Below, one piece after another: positions 51,343 through 60,490 of a DNA stretch of 64,000 nt (the stretch's first letter is position 1; the number at the start of each line of letters is the position of its first letter). Position numbers and translations under genes: made by a program. Origin of the DNA: Herminiimonas fonticola (GTDB lineage Bacteria; Pseudomonadota; Gammaproteobacteria; Burkholderiales; Burkholderiaceae_D). The stretch is taken from contig NZ_PTLZ01000002.1 of NCBI RefSeq assembly GCF_003293745.1, positions 1 through 64,000 on the forward strand. The letters run 5' to 3'. The notes under the pieces are model-generated. The model was not told where the DNA came from. It did not search any database and saw only the letters and a program-made list of their open reading frames with translations.

Positions 51343-52326
51343 ATGAAAGCAAAGATACTGGTTGCTCGCGCAACTTTCCCGGATGTGATCGAGCGTTTGC
51401 AGCAGCAGTTCGATGTCGAATCGAATCAGGACGACAAGATTTTTTCTGCTGCGGAGTTACATGAAAAAATGCAGGGCAAAGATGCAGTAGTGATCACGAG
51501 CAGCGAGAAATTGTCTGCTGAAGTCATCGCTGCCAATTCGCATTTAAAAGCCATTTGTAATGTGGCTGTAGGCTATAACAATATCGATGTTGCGGCGGCG
51601 ACAAGCGCCGGCATCATGGTGACCAATACGCCGGATGTCTTGAATGAGACTACCGCCGATTATGCGTGGACGCTGTTGATGGCGAATGCACGTCGCGTGT
51701 CGGAATCCGAACATTATCTGCGCGCCGGCAAGTGGAAGAACTGGCGTTTCGATCAATTCCTGGGCGCCGATGTGCATGGCGCGACCTTGGGCATACTCGG
51801 TATGGGACGCATTGGTCAGGCGATTGCACGTCGCTCGATGGGATTCGACATGCAGGTGATTTATCATAATCGCAGTCGCCTCACGCCCGAGCAGGAAGCG
51901 CATGCAAACCATGCGCGTTATGTCAGCAAGGAAGAGTTGTTGCGTGGCGCGGATCACCTGATCCTGGTCTTGCCGTACTCGGCACAAACGCATCACATTA
52001 TTGGTGCGGCAGAACTGGCCTTGATGAAACCAAGCGCGACGCTGGTGAATATTGCGCGTGGCGGCATCGTTGACGATATTGCCTTGATTGCCGCATTGCG
52101 TGAAAAGCGCATCGCGTCGGCCGGGCTGGATGTCTATGAAAACGAACCGGCCTTGCATCCGGATTTCCTGACTTTATCCAATGTGGTGTTGACGCCGCAT
52201 ATCGGCAGCGCATCGGAAAAAACACGCCGCGCGATGGCCGATTGTGCGTCAGCCAATCTGGTTGCCGCGCTGAGCGGCGTGCAGCCGCCGAATTTGATTA
52301 ATCCTGAAGTAATACAAATGAAGTAA
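51343..52326 (+). CDS. D-2-hydroxyacid dehydrogenase (glyoxylate/hydroxypyruvate reductase type)
   Basis: A 327-residue enzyme with the GxGxxG nucleotide site (LGILGMGRIGQAIARRS, near 147-163) and the catalytic Arg/Glu/His set (NIARGGIVDD, GLDVYENEP, TPHIGSAS). It reduces glyoxylate or hydroxypyruvate, or oxidises D-glycerate, with NAD(P)H. It starts 10 bp after the antiporter gene. Confidence 0.85.
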   Translation: MKAKILVARATFPDVIERLQQQFDVESNQDDKIFSAAELHEKMQGKDAVVITSSEKLSAEVIAANSHLKAICNVAVGYNNIDVAAATSAGIMVTNTPDVLNETTADYAWTLLMANARRVSESEHYLRAGKWKNWRFDQFLGADVHGATLGILGMGRIGQAIARRSMGFDMQVIYHNRSRLTPEQEAHANHARYVSKEELLRGADHLILVLPYSAQTHHIIGAAELALMKPSATLVNIARGGIVDDIALIAALREKRIASAGLDVYENEPALHPDFLTLSNVVLTPHIGSASEKTRRAMADCASANLVAALSGVQPPNLINPEVIQMK

Positions 52327-52399
52327 TACAAGTGAAGTAATACGGCTGAAGTAATGCATCCGAATTAAAAGTGGTTGAAATGAAAGCGAGAGAATAAAG

Positions 52400-52684
52400 A
52401 TGGCCGATATCAGTATCAAGCAGGAGCATCAGCTCCCCTTGCAGCAGGCGAAGGACGCGGCACAAAAAGTCGCGGACAAGATGGCAAGCGAATTCGAGAT
52501 GACGACGCAGTGGGACGGCGATGTGCTGTCCTTCAAGCGTAGCGGTGTGGCCGGTACGCTGGCCCTGCGTGACAAGGAAGCACAGATCGACATCACGCTG
52601 GATTTTTTGTTCAAGGCATTTGCTTCCACACTGGAAGAAAAAGTCGCAAGAAACATGCGTAAGTTTTTTGCCGAAGCCGCGTAG
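52400..52684 (+). CDS. Polyhydroxyalkanoic-acid-system family protein
   Basis: A 94-residue protein of the small PHA-system family (MADISIKQEHQLPLQQAKDAA, then KMASEFEMTTQWDGDVLSFKRSGVAGTL). Members are found with PHA granule genes and may regulate or coat granules, though function is unproven. It follows the dehydrogenase on the same strand and is closed by a terminator. Confidence 0.75.
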   Translation: MADISIKQEHQLPLQQAKDAAQKVADKMASEFEMTTQWDGDVLSFKRSGVAGTLALRDKEAQIDITLDFLFKAFASTLEEKVARNMRKFFAEAA

Positions 52685-52715
52685 AAGGTTTAATGCAAGA
52701 ACAGCGCAGGGCAAT

Positions 52716-52747
52716 AAAAAGCCCCGTATGAAAATACGGGGCTTTTT
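52716..52747. terminator. Bidirectional rho-independent terminator
   Basis: AAAAAGCCCCGTAT pairs with ATACGGGGCTTTTT around gaaa. A and T runs on both sides allow termination of the converging PHA-system and acyl-CoA-binding protein genes. Confidence 0.92.
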
Positions 52748-52773
52748 CTATGCAAGAGATGTGAACGGACTGT

Positions 52774-53028
52774 TCAGCCTTTCAGTTCATGCACCAGATC
52801 GATGTACTGTTGCATCGCATCGTCTTTCGAGATCCCTTTCAGATTATTCCAGGCATCCCACTTTGCTCGCGCGACGAAGTCCGTCATCGCAGGTTGCTCG
52901 CCAGTGACGTCGCCACTGCCAGCCTGCTTGAATAATGCATACATTTTCAGCAGGGTCAGATTGTCCGGACGTTCAGCCAAATTCTTGGAATCGGCTTGTG
53001 CTTGATTGAATTGCTCTTGCAGGCTCAT
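52774..53028 (-). CDS. Acyl-CoA-binding protein
   Basis: An 84-residue four-helix acyl-CoA-binding domain protein: FNQAQADSKNLAERPDNLTL, KMYALFKQA and ARAKWDAWNNLKGISKDDAM match the family. It binds and buffers long-chain acyl-CoA esters. The ATG at 53028 gives the standard length; the frame up to 53115 adds an unlikely leader. Confidence 0.9.
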   Translation of the reverse strand: MSLQEQFNQAQADSKNLAERPDNLTLLKMYALFKQAGSGDVTGEQPAMTDFVARAKWDAWNNLKGISKDDAMQQYIDLVHELKG

Positions 53029-53148
53029 GAATGCTCCCGGAAAATAAAACGCAATGAAAATAATGCAGGCAATGAAACGGGATGATGACGCGTCATTCTC
53101 GGACCCCGGCATCAAGCCGAAGTTCGAGCACGATCATGCAGTCTTGGC

Positions 53149-53505
53149 TTATACGCCCAGCAGTTCCACTTCGAAAATCAGGGTGGCGTTGGGAGGGATC
53201 ACGCCGCCTGCACCACGTGCGCCATAGCCCAACGAGGCAGGAATGATCAGGGTGCGGGTGCCGCCGATTTTCATGCCTTGCACGCCTTCGTCCCAACCCT
53301 TGATGACGTGACCTGCACCCAGTGGAAACTGGAATGGGTCATTGCGGTCCTTGCTGGAGTCGAATTTTGCGCCAGCGGTGCCGTCGTCGTTACGCAGCCA
53401 GCCGGTGTAATGCACGGTTACATGGTTGCCTGCGGTCGCTTCTGCGCCGTCGCCGATAACGTTGTCTTCGTATTGCAATCCGGATGCGGTGGAGGTAGTA
53501 GCCAT
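53149..53505 (-). CDS. FKBP-type peptidyl-prolyl isomerase
   Basis: A 118-residue single-domain [16 protein letters not shown], then [63 protein letters not shown]. It catalyses proline isomerisation. No signal peptide is present, so it is cytoplasmic. It stands alone between converging or divergent neighbours. Confidence 0.92.
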   Translation of the reverse strand: MATTSTASGLQYEDNVIGDGAEATAGNHVTVHYTGWLRNDDGTAGAKFDSSKDRNDPFQFPLGAGHVIKGWDEGVQGMKIGGTRTLIIPASLGYGARGAGGVIPPNATLIFEVELLGV

Positions 53506-53700
53506 GTTGGTTCCTTTGAAAATGAGGTCAGAAAGTGGGCAGATTGTAGCAGGTGATGCGCGATTTTTCCGGCCCGGCCCTTATCCGGGCTGCTGGCAAA
53601 CGTGGCAGAGTCGCTCACGGTAAAATGACCGCACTGCATACAGACTTGTATCAGAGGGAGGCCGCTGGTGGCGACTCTGATTTTCTAAGGATATTTTCTC

Positions 53701-54582
53701 ATGCGACCGGTAATGACTGCTTTCGGACGGGCCGTATGGTCTCAACTGCACATCAGGATGCTGCTGCTGAGCGTATTGCCTTTTGTATTGTCGATCGTGG
53801 TGTGGGGCTTTGCTTTGTGGTTATACCTGCAACCGATGATTGATGGCTTGCAAGCTTATTTTATCGAGAACGACGGTTTTCGTTTCAGCAATGATTTGTT
53901 GATGTGGGTAGGCATGGGGGCGCTGAAGACAGTGGTCGTCCCCTTGATCGCCATGTGGATATTGCTGCCCTTGATGATACTGACGGCGCTGATTTTTGTC
54001 GGCGTGATGGCAATGCCCGTCATCGCCAAGCATGTCGGTAGCAGGCAATACAAGGAACTGGAAACGCGCAGGGGCGGGACTTTCCTTGGCAGCCTGTGGA
54101 CATCAACATCGTCATTTGTCGTCTTCCTGGCGCTCTGGATCATCACCTTGCCGCTGTCGCTGATCCCGCCATTGACCTTCGTGATCCAGCCGGTATTGTG
54201 GGGCTGGCTGACCTATCGCGTGATGGCGTATGACGCCCTGGCTGATCATGCGGATGCCGCCGAGCGCAAAATCATTTTGCGCAAGCATCGCTGGCAGTTG
54301 CTGATGATCGGCGCGATGACCGGTGCGATGGGTGCCGCGCCTACCTTGCTCTGGTTGGGTGGCGCGTTGTCGGTCATTTTCTTTCCGCTGCTGGCCGCTG
54401 GTGCGATCTGGTTGTATGTACTGGTCTTCATCTTTAGCGGATTATGGTTCCAGCACTACTGCATGGAAGCATTGAAACGCCATCGTGCGACAGAAGCGGA
54501 GGTGCAGGCGCAGGCTGAACATGCTGCCCGCCAGCCGGCACCAACGTTGGTGTTAAATGCTGTCATCGAAGATGGAAAATAA
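53701..54582 (+). CDS. EI24/CysZ-like membrane protein
   Basis: A 293-residue inner-membrane protein with about six hydrophobic segments, similar in pattern to the EI24 domain (PF07264) of CysZ-like proteins. The long C-terminal tail is hydrophilic (from about 265). CysZ takes up sulfate, but the link to sulfate is only suggested. The frame begins at ATG 53701 after AAGGA. Confidence 0.72.
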   Translation: MRPVMTAFGRAVWSQLHIRMLLLSVLPFVLSIVVWGFALWLYLQPMIDGLQAYFIENDGFRFSNDLLMWVGMGALKTVVVPLIAMWILLPLMILTALIFVGVMAMPVIAKHVGSRQYKELETRRGGTFLGSLWTSTSSFVVFLALWIITLPLSLIPPLTFVIQPVLWGWLTYRVMAYDALADHADAAERKIILRKHRWQLLMIGAMTGAMGAAPTLLWLGGALSVIFFPLLAAGAIWLYVLVFIFSGLWFQHYCMEALKRHRATEAEVQAQAEHAARQPAPTLVLNAVIEDGK

Positions 54583-54644
54583 AACGGTAACTCATTTCAG
54601 TGCATTCCTCGGTGCATTCATTACCTGACGAAAGAAGGAAACCT

Positions 54645-55448
54645 ATGGCATTCGGACTCATTATCATTGGCGATGAAATTTTGTCGGGTAAGCGTGCAGA
54701 CAAGCATTTTTCAAAAGTCGTTGAATTGCTGAGCGCGCGCGGCCTGTCACTGGAATGGGCGGAGATACTTGGTGATGACAGGGCGCGTATTACTGCCACG
54801 TTGCAGCGTACTTTCGCCAGCAATGACATCGTGTTCAGTTGTGGCGGCATCGGCGCGACGCCGGACGACCACACGCGGCAATGTGCGGCAGCCGCGCTCG
54901 GCGTGCCCATCGTGTTGCATCCGCAAGCCAAACAAAAAATTCAGGAGCGCATGCAGGAAATGGCGCGCGAAGCGAATGTGCCTTTCGATCTTGAAAAACC
55001 GGAAAACCTGCATCGCCTGAAGATGGGAGAATTCCCGCAAGGGGCAGATATCATTCCCAACCCCTACAATAAAATCCCCGGCTTCGCGATTCATCACGGG
55101 CAGGGCGGCGCACATTATTTCATGCCGGGTTTTCCGGTGATGGCGTGGCCGATGATGGAATCGATACTGGATACGCAGTATGCGCACCTCTTCCATCGGC
55201 AAGCATGGTTTGAAAAATCGGTGCTGGTGTTCCAGTCCATGGAATCGGCATTAACGCCTTTGATGGAGGCGATAGAGGCTGAATTTCCAGAAGTTAAAGT
55301 GTTCAGCCTGCCTAGCGTTGGCGATGCAGAAACACGTCGTCACATTGAACTCGGCGTGAAGGGCGAAGCAGTGCAAGCCGCCGCTGCCTTCGATAAATTG
55401 ATTACGGAATTGAATCTGCTGGACGTTGAAGTCCAGCATATCCGATGA
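54645..55448 (+). CDS. CinA N-terminal-type molybdopterin-binding protein
   Basis: A 267-residue protein with the MoCF-biosynthesis fold of the CinA N-terminal region: AFGLIIIGDEILSGKR, then FSCGGIGATPDDHTRQ. The C-terminal amidase half of full CinA is missing. Short CinA-N proteins are common in betaproteobacteria. The ATG at 54645 is used. Its function in nucleotide-cofactor metabolism is uncertain. Confidence 0.82.
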   Translation: MAFGLIIIGDEILSGKRADKHFSKVVELLSARGLSLEWAEILGDDRARITATLQRTFASNDIVFSCGGIGATPDDHTRQCAAAALGVPIVLHPQAKQKIQERMQEMAREANVPFDLEKPENLHRLKMGEFPQGADIIPNPYNKIPGFAIHHGQGGAHYFMPGFPVMAWPMMESILDTQYAHLFHRQAWFEKSVLVFQSMESALTPLMEAIEAEFPEVKVFSLPSVGDAETRRHIELGVKGEAVQAAAAFDKLITELNLLDVEVQHIR

Positions 55449-55457
55449 ACTGAAGGT

Positions 55458-56549
55458 TTAGTTCGTCTTAGCGAAGGTCACCACGTGATCGGCCTCAAGT
55501 CGTATGCCTATGCGTTCACCTAGTGCGTGGTCGTGATGCGATGGTACGAGCGCAAGCACTTGCTGGCCGCTCTTCAATTTCAAGGTATATAAAAATTCAG
55601 CACCGCGGAAAGCTTTGCGTACTACTTCCGCCTGCAATGGGCTGGCGTCATCGTGGATCACGTCATCGGCGCGCAGCAAGACATCGACTTGTCCTTGTGC
55701 GTTTGCATCGCAGCTTTCCATGCCATGACAAAGCGGCAGTGAACCTAGCTCGATATTCACATGTTGCTGTGCTGGATCAATCGTGCCGGTTGTGAAAACG
55801 CCGAGTCCGATAAAGTCGGCAACAAAACGCGTGGCAGGACGGTGGTAAAGATTGTAGGCATTGTCCCATTGCACGATGGCGCCGTTTTGCATCACGCCGA
55901 TCTGGTCTGCAATGGCAAAGGCTTCATGTTGATCGTGCGTCACCAATACGGCTGTGGTGCCGATTTCCTTCAGAATATCTCGCACTTCGGTAGCTAGTCG
56001 TTCGCGCAGATCCACGTCCAGATTCGAAAACGGTTCATCCAGCAAAAGTAAATCCGGTTGCGGTGCGAGCGCTCGTGCAAGTGCCACGCGCTGCTGCTGA
56101 CCGCCGGACAATTCATGCGGGAATTTTTTCTCTTGGGAAGTCAAACCGACCAGGCTCAACAGTCTTGCAACACGTGACTGGCGTTCTTGTGCAGACAGAC
56201 CGCGCAAGCCGAATGCCAGATTATCTGCGACCGACAAATGCGGAAACAGGGCGTAATCCTGGAATACGACGCCGACATGACGTGTTTCCGGCGCTGCGGT
56301 GTGCTGTGCCCCGCTCAATTCTTTTCCACCCAGGGTAATGCTGCCGCTGATCAGCGACTCAAATCCTGCAATCGCGCGCAAGACGGTCGTTTTGCCACAA
56401 CCTGATTGACCCAGCAGGCAGCCGATTTGCCCGCGCTGCAGCGTGAATGACAGGTCATGCACAATTTCCTGCATGGTTCGGCCGAGCTGATAGCCGACGC
56501 GGATAGCGTCAACCGAAAGATGTGCCGCAGAATCTGGAATAGCTGACAT
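55458..56549 (-). CDS. fbpC: Iron(III) ABC transporter ATP-binding protein
   Basis: A 363-residue ABC ATPase: Walker A GQSGCGKTT, signature LSGGQQQRVALARAL, Walker B LLLLDEPFSNLD, and a C-terminal TOBE-like domain. It powers the iron-importing permease of the Fbp type. It is divergent to the permease at 56684, with a 134-bp intergenic region between the start codons. No substrate-binding gene is adjacent. Confidence 0.88.
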   Translation of the reverse strand: MSAIPDSAAHLSVDAIRVGYQLGRTMQEIVHDLSFTLQRGQIGCLLGQSGCGKTTVLRAIAGFESLISGSITLGGKELSGAQHTAAPETRHVGVVFQDYALFPHLSVADNLAFGLRGLSAQERQSRVARLLSLVGLTSQEKKFPHELSGGQQQRVALARALAPQPDLLLLDEPFSNLDVDLRERLATEVRDILKEIGTTAVLVTHDQHEAFAIADQIGVMQNGAIVQWDNAYNLYHRPATRFVADFIGLGVFTTGTIDPAQQHVNIELGSLPLCHGMESCDANAQGQVDVLLRADDVIHDDASPLQAEVVRKAFRGAEFLYTLKLKSGQQVLALVPSHHDHALGERIGIRLEADHVVTFAKTN

Positions 56550-56683
56550 GGTGCATGGTTCCGAAAATATCGCATGGGTGAAGTGAGCGATTGATTATAA
56601 TTCTCATCCAACTTATTGAGAACAGAACAAACGCATGCTTCTTTTCATGTCCGCCTGTATGTGCATCACTATGGGTCCTCGCC

Positions 56684-58324
56684 GTGCCTGACTCACGCCA
56701 TCAACATGGCGCATTGCACCCGCTACTGCTCGCCTCATTGCTCATTGCCTTATTGGTAGGCGTGCCGATAGCCGGCGTGCTGTCGAATCTTTTTTCGCCA
56801 TCCGAATTGAGCAACAGCATCAGCACATTTTCTCATTTGTGGGAAACGGTGCTGCCCGAGTACATCCTCAACAGTGTGATCATTGCCGTCATCGTTGCCG
56901 TGTTGACGGCGGTGATAGGCATCGCTTGTGCATGGTTGGTTGCGGTGTTTGATTTCCCCGGGCGCAGATTTTTTGAGTGGGCATTGATCCTGCCATTGGC
57001 TATGCCTGCCTATGTCGTCGCCTATGCATACACAGATTTTCTGCAATTCACCGGCCCTGTCCAAACCGCTTTGCGTTCCTGGTTTGGCTGGCAAGGACAG
57101 ACTTACTGGTTTCCGCAGATACGTTCCGTGGGTGGTGCCGGTTTTCTGTTTTCTTTTGTGCTGTATCCCTATGTTTATCTGTTGGCGCGTAATGCATTCA
57201 TAGAACGCAGTCCACGCATGCTGGACGCAGCGCGTACGCTGGGAGCAGGGCCGTGGCGCGCATTCTTCCAGGTCAGTTTGCCACTGGCGCGGCCGGCTGC
57301 CGCTGCCGGGATCGCATTGGCATTGATGGAAACACTGGCCGATTACGGTGCGGTGGCTTATTTCGGCGTGCCTACGCTGACAACGGGGATTTATAAATCC
57401 TGGTACATCTTTTCTGACCGGGCTGCGGCGGCACAAATTGCAGCCGTGCTGCTGATTGCCGTCATGGGCTTGATGCTGCTGGAGCAAAAGAATCGCGGCA
57501 GGGCGCGTTATTACGCGGTCGGTGGACGCAGCGCAGCGCAATTGCCTACGCAACTTCAAGGACGACAGGCATGGAGTGCGACCTTGTTTTGTGCGCTGCC
57601 GATATTGTTCGGATTCCTCGCACCTTTAGTCATCCTGTTGCATTTGCTGTGGCATGCAGATGTCATTTCGTTCGGCGCTCGTTACTTCGGCTGGCTGCAA
57701 AACACAATCATCCTTGGCGGCGCCACGGCATTCATTGCGGTCGCGATATGCGTCTTGATGGCCTACGCGGCGCGCGTATCGAATAGCAAGGTGCAGGCGT
57801 TTTGCAATCGTATTGTCAGCATGGGTTATGCAATACCGGGCGCAGTGATTGCTGTGGGTATTTTGATTCCATTGGCGTATATCGATGCGTGGAATAGCGA
57901 GCATGGCATTGCATTGATATTAAGCGGCAGCGTGATTGCCTTGATCTATGCTTATCTCGTACGATTTCTTGCGGTGTCTTTCCAAAGCGTACAGGCTGGC
58001 CTGGTCAAGATTACGCCTGCGATGGATGCGAGTGCGCGCAGCCTGGGACATGGAATAGCTTCCATGTTGAGGCATATTCATGTGCCTTTGTTGTGGCGCA
58101 GTGTGCTGACGGCCGGCTTGCTGGTATTCGTCGACGTGGTGAAGGAATTGCCTGCGACCTTGACGATACGTCCCTTCAATTTCGATACGCTGGCGGTGAT
58201 TACGCATCAATTGGCGTCTGACGAACGCTTGGGTGAAGCGGCATTGCCTGCTTTGACGATCGTACTGGTGGCGATAGTGCCGGTGGTAATGCTGGCGCGT
58301 GCGATTGCGAAGACAAAAGATTAA
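56684..58324 (+). CDS. fbpB: Iron(III) ABC transporter permease (fused, FbpB type)
   Basis: A 546-residue protein with two permease domains and about twelve hydrophobic segments, each half bearing the EAA-type loop (AARTLGAGPWRAFFQVSLPLARPA and ASARSLGHGIASMLRHIHVPLL). It moves ferric iron into the cytoplasm with FbpC. The GTG at 56684 is the best candidate start; the frame extends upstream to 56591 without a strong signal. It converges with the phasin gene across a terminator. Confidence 0.85.
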   Translation: MPDSRHQHGALHPLLLASLLIALLVGVPIAGVLSNLFSPSELSNSISTFSHLWETVLPEYILNSVIIAVIVAVLTAVIGIACAWLVAVFDFPGRRFFEWALILPLAMPAYVVAYAYTDFLQFTGPVQTALRSWFGWQGQTYWFPQIRSVGGAGFLFSFVLYPYVYLLARNAFIERSPRMLDAARTLGAGPWRAFFQVSLPLARPAAAAGIALALMETLADYGAVAYFGVPTLTTGIYKSWYIFSDRAAAAQIAAVLLIAVMGLMLLEQKNRGRARYYAVGGRSAAQLPTQLQGRQAWSATLFCALPILFGFLAPLVILLHLLWHADVISFGARYFGWLQNTIILGGATAFIAVAICVLMAYAARVSNSKVQAFCNRIVSMGYAIPGAVIAVGILIPLAYIDAWNSEHGIALILSGSVIALIYAYLVRFLAVSFQSVQAGLVKITPAMDASARSLGHGIASMLRHIHVPLLWRSVLTAGLLVFVDVVKELPATLTIRPFNFDTLAVITHQLASDERLGEAALPALTIVLVAIVPVVMLARAIAKTKD

Positions 58325-58370
58325 GCGCTCGATGTTTAAAGTGCGCAATGTTCACATTGAATCTTCAATA

Positions 58371-58400
58371 AAAAATGCCCCGTTTTATCGGGGCATTTTT
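58371..58400. terminator. Bidirectional rho-independent terminator
   Basis: AAAAATGCCCCG pairs with CGGGGCATTTTT around a short loop. It separates the converging fbpB and phasin genes. Confidence 0.9.
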
Positions 58401-58445
58401 ACGTGTTTTTGCAGCTCATGTTTTACATGACATGAGCAGACTGGC

Positions 58446-59015
58446 TTATGCAGACTTGCGGCTGCGGCTAGTGGTTTTTTCTGCCGCGCTGACAAATTGG
58501 CTGGCTGCCACATTCAAATTGCCTTCCAGTGTTTCTACCGCTTGCTTGGCAGTTTTGGAAAACTGGTCGTAGCCGGCATTTGCATTGCCGATTGCCGATT
58601 TGAGAATCGCGACTGCATTTTCCGAACCGGCTGGTGCATTTTTGCTCAACTCTTCAACCAGCGACAATACTTTGCGATTGGTTTCTGCGATTTGTGTTTC
58701 TGTCGCCTTGGCAAATTCGGCTTGCGTGCTGGTTGCAATGCTGGCCAGGTGGCGGCTGTAGGCGATGGCTTTTTCAGCTGTCGGCTGTGCCTGCGCGCTG
58801 GTCAGGGAAAAGAATTCCTGCGGATCTTTCGCAGTGATTAACTGATGAACGGTAGAGCTCGATTCCTGCAACGACGATTTGACGACATTCAGATTCAGGT
58901 CGACGATTTTTTGCATACTGTCGAAAGCAGTGCTGGCAAAAGAATTTATGACGGCGAGTTGCGCTTCTAACTGATTCTTGGTGGCCGCTGAAAACTGTTC
59001 TGGAATAGCAAACAT
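58446..59015 (-). CDS. Phasin family protein
   Basis: A 189-residue helical protein of the PhaP type: FAIPEQFSAATKNQLEAQLA, then FASTAFDSMQKIVDLNLNVVKSSLQ, and a basic C-terminal end (SRSRKSA). Phasins coat PHA granules and control their number and size. It fits with the phaZ gene at 47868. The ATG at 59015 gives the standard family start. Confidence 0.9.
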   Translation of the reverse strand: MFAIPEQFSAATKNQLEAQLAVINSFASTAFDSMQKIVDLNLNVVKSSLQESSSTVHQLITAKDPQEFFSLTSAQAQPTAEKAIAYSRHLASIATSTQAEFAKATETQIAETNRKVLSLVEELSKNAPAGSENAVAILKSAIGNANAGYDQFSKTAKQAVETLEGNLNVAASQFVSAAEKTTSRSRKSA

Positions 59016-59384
59016 GTGTTTCTCCTTGTGGTGATACAGACGGGGTACGGTAATGCCGCAAATGTTGCGATGCAACAGAACCCATTTTAAGTCCATCGGC
59101 TTGGATGTCAAGTAAAATATGGTGCAACGCACAAAATAAATTTTCTTTTTAGTTTCATATAGTTACGGATGGAAAGATTATTGAGTCTTGGCAAATTCAT
59201 ATCGAATAATTTGCCTTCCAAGCTACGCCATATTCCGTCTCCGGCAATCAAAGCTTGCACGGCATAAAATTGCGTCTGCTGACGTGCAAAAAATTCAACG
59301 CACAGTATTTGTTTGGCACGCACACTTCATACTTGGGTTTAGCGTGAACATTCAAATAGCCAGCCAACAATAAACAGCAATTCA

Positions 59385-60275
59385 ATGATCCCTTCGAAAA
59401 ATACCGCCGCCAGTCCGTGGCTGGCGCTCATGCCTTTTGCGTTTGTACTGATCTGGAGTACCGGCTTCATCGTCGCAAAATTCGGTTTGCCATATGCACC
59501 ACCGCTGACCTTTTTACTGTTGCGCTTCCTCGGCGTGCTGGTGTTTTTATTTCCGCTGGTATTGCTGCTGCGCGCGCAGTGGCCAGTGGGCAGCATGCAC
59601 CATATCGCTGTGGCCGGGATACTGGTGCAAGCGGGTTATCTGGCCGGCGTATGGTGCGCAATCAAGCTGGGCATGCCGGCCGGTTTGTCGGCATTGATCG
59701 TTGGAATGCAACCAGTGCTGACGGCCTTTGCTGCACCTTTGATCGGCGAGAAAGTGCGAGGTCGGCAATGGATAGGTTTGATCTTCGGTCTGTGCGGCGT
59801 CGCCCTGGTAGTCGCGAACAAAATCACCTTGATCGGTTTGACCTGGCAAAGTATCGCCTTGTGTGTGATGGCTTTGTTGTCGATCACGATAGGGACGATG
59901 TATCAAAAACGTTACTGTCCGCATTTCGATTTGCGTACCGGCACCATCATTCAGTTTGCCGCGTCTAGTGCTGTCGTTTTACCGCTGGCAATCTGGCTGG
60001 AAGATTTTTCACCTGCACTACAGACAGTGCAGTGGACGCCGAATTTTATCGGTGCCTTGCTGTGGGCGATTCTCGCCTTGTCGATAGGCTCGATATTCTT
60101 GTTGTTTACCTTGATACGCAAAAGTGCCGCGACGCAAGTCACGAGTTTGCTCTATTTGACACCGCCAACTACTGCCTTGATGGCGTGGGCAGCATTCGGT
60201 GAAGTCTTCAGTTTAATAGGGCTGGCTGGCATGTTGCTTGCTGTAATTGGAGTCGTATTTGTCGTCAAAAAATAG
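59385..60275 (+). CDS. EamA/DMT-family permease
   Basis: A 296-residue permease with ten hydrophobic segments in two EamA repeats. It probably exports a metabolite or amino acid. It stands alone, with no operon partner, and is distinct from the two other DMT permeases in the window at 7387 and 29808. Confidence 0.82.
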   Translation: MIPSKNTAASPWLALMPFAFVLIWSTGFIVAKFGLPYAPPLTFLLLRFLGVLVFLFPLVLLLRAQWPVGSMHHIAVAGILVQAGYLAGVWCAIKLGMPAGLSALIVGMQPVLTAFAAPLIGEKVRGRQWIGLIFGLCGVALVVANKITLIGLTWQSIALCVMALLSITIGTMYQKRYCPHFDLRTGTIIQFAASSAVVLPLAIWLEDFSPALQTVQWTPNFIGALLWAILALSIGSIFLLFTLIRKSAATQVTSLLYLTPPTTALMAWAAFGEVFSLIGLAGMLLAVIGVVFVVKK

Positions 60276-60490
60276 GCTGAAAAAGTAAATATCTGCGCTT
60301 CGCTATTGAAAACCATTGTCATTTGTCTATTCTGCGTGGCGGCAAAATTGCACCAATAGTGTGAGCAAAAAATCATCGCTGATTAGAAAATAGATTAATG
60401 AATGTCGCTAACTATCTAATTCTCTTGCACATTTCAAGATATTTGCTAAACTGCAATTCATATTTTCTGTGCTAATTGAAAGGCTCGCAG

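Noticed and set aside
56750-57559. 269-residue minus-strand frame inside fbpB
   Set aside because: Antisense shadow of a clear permease gene; rich in Arg, His and Gln as expected of such shadows.
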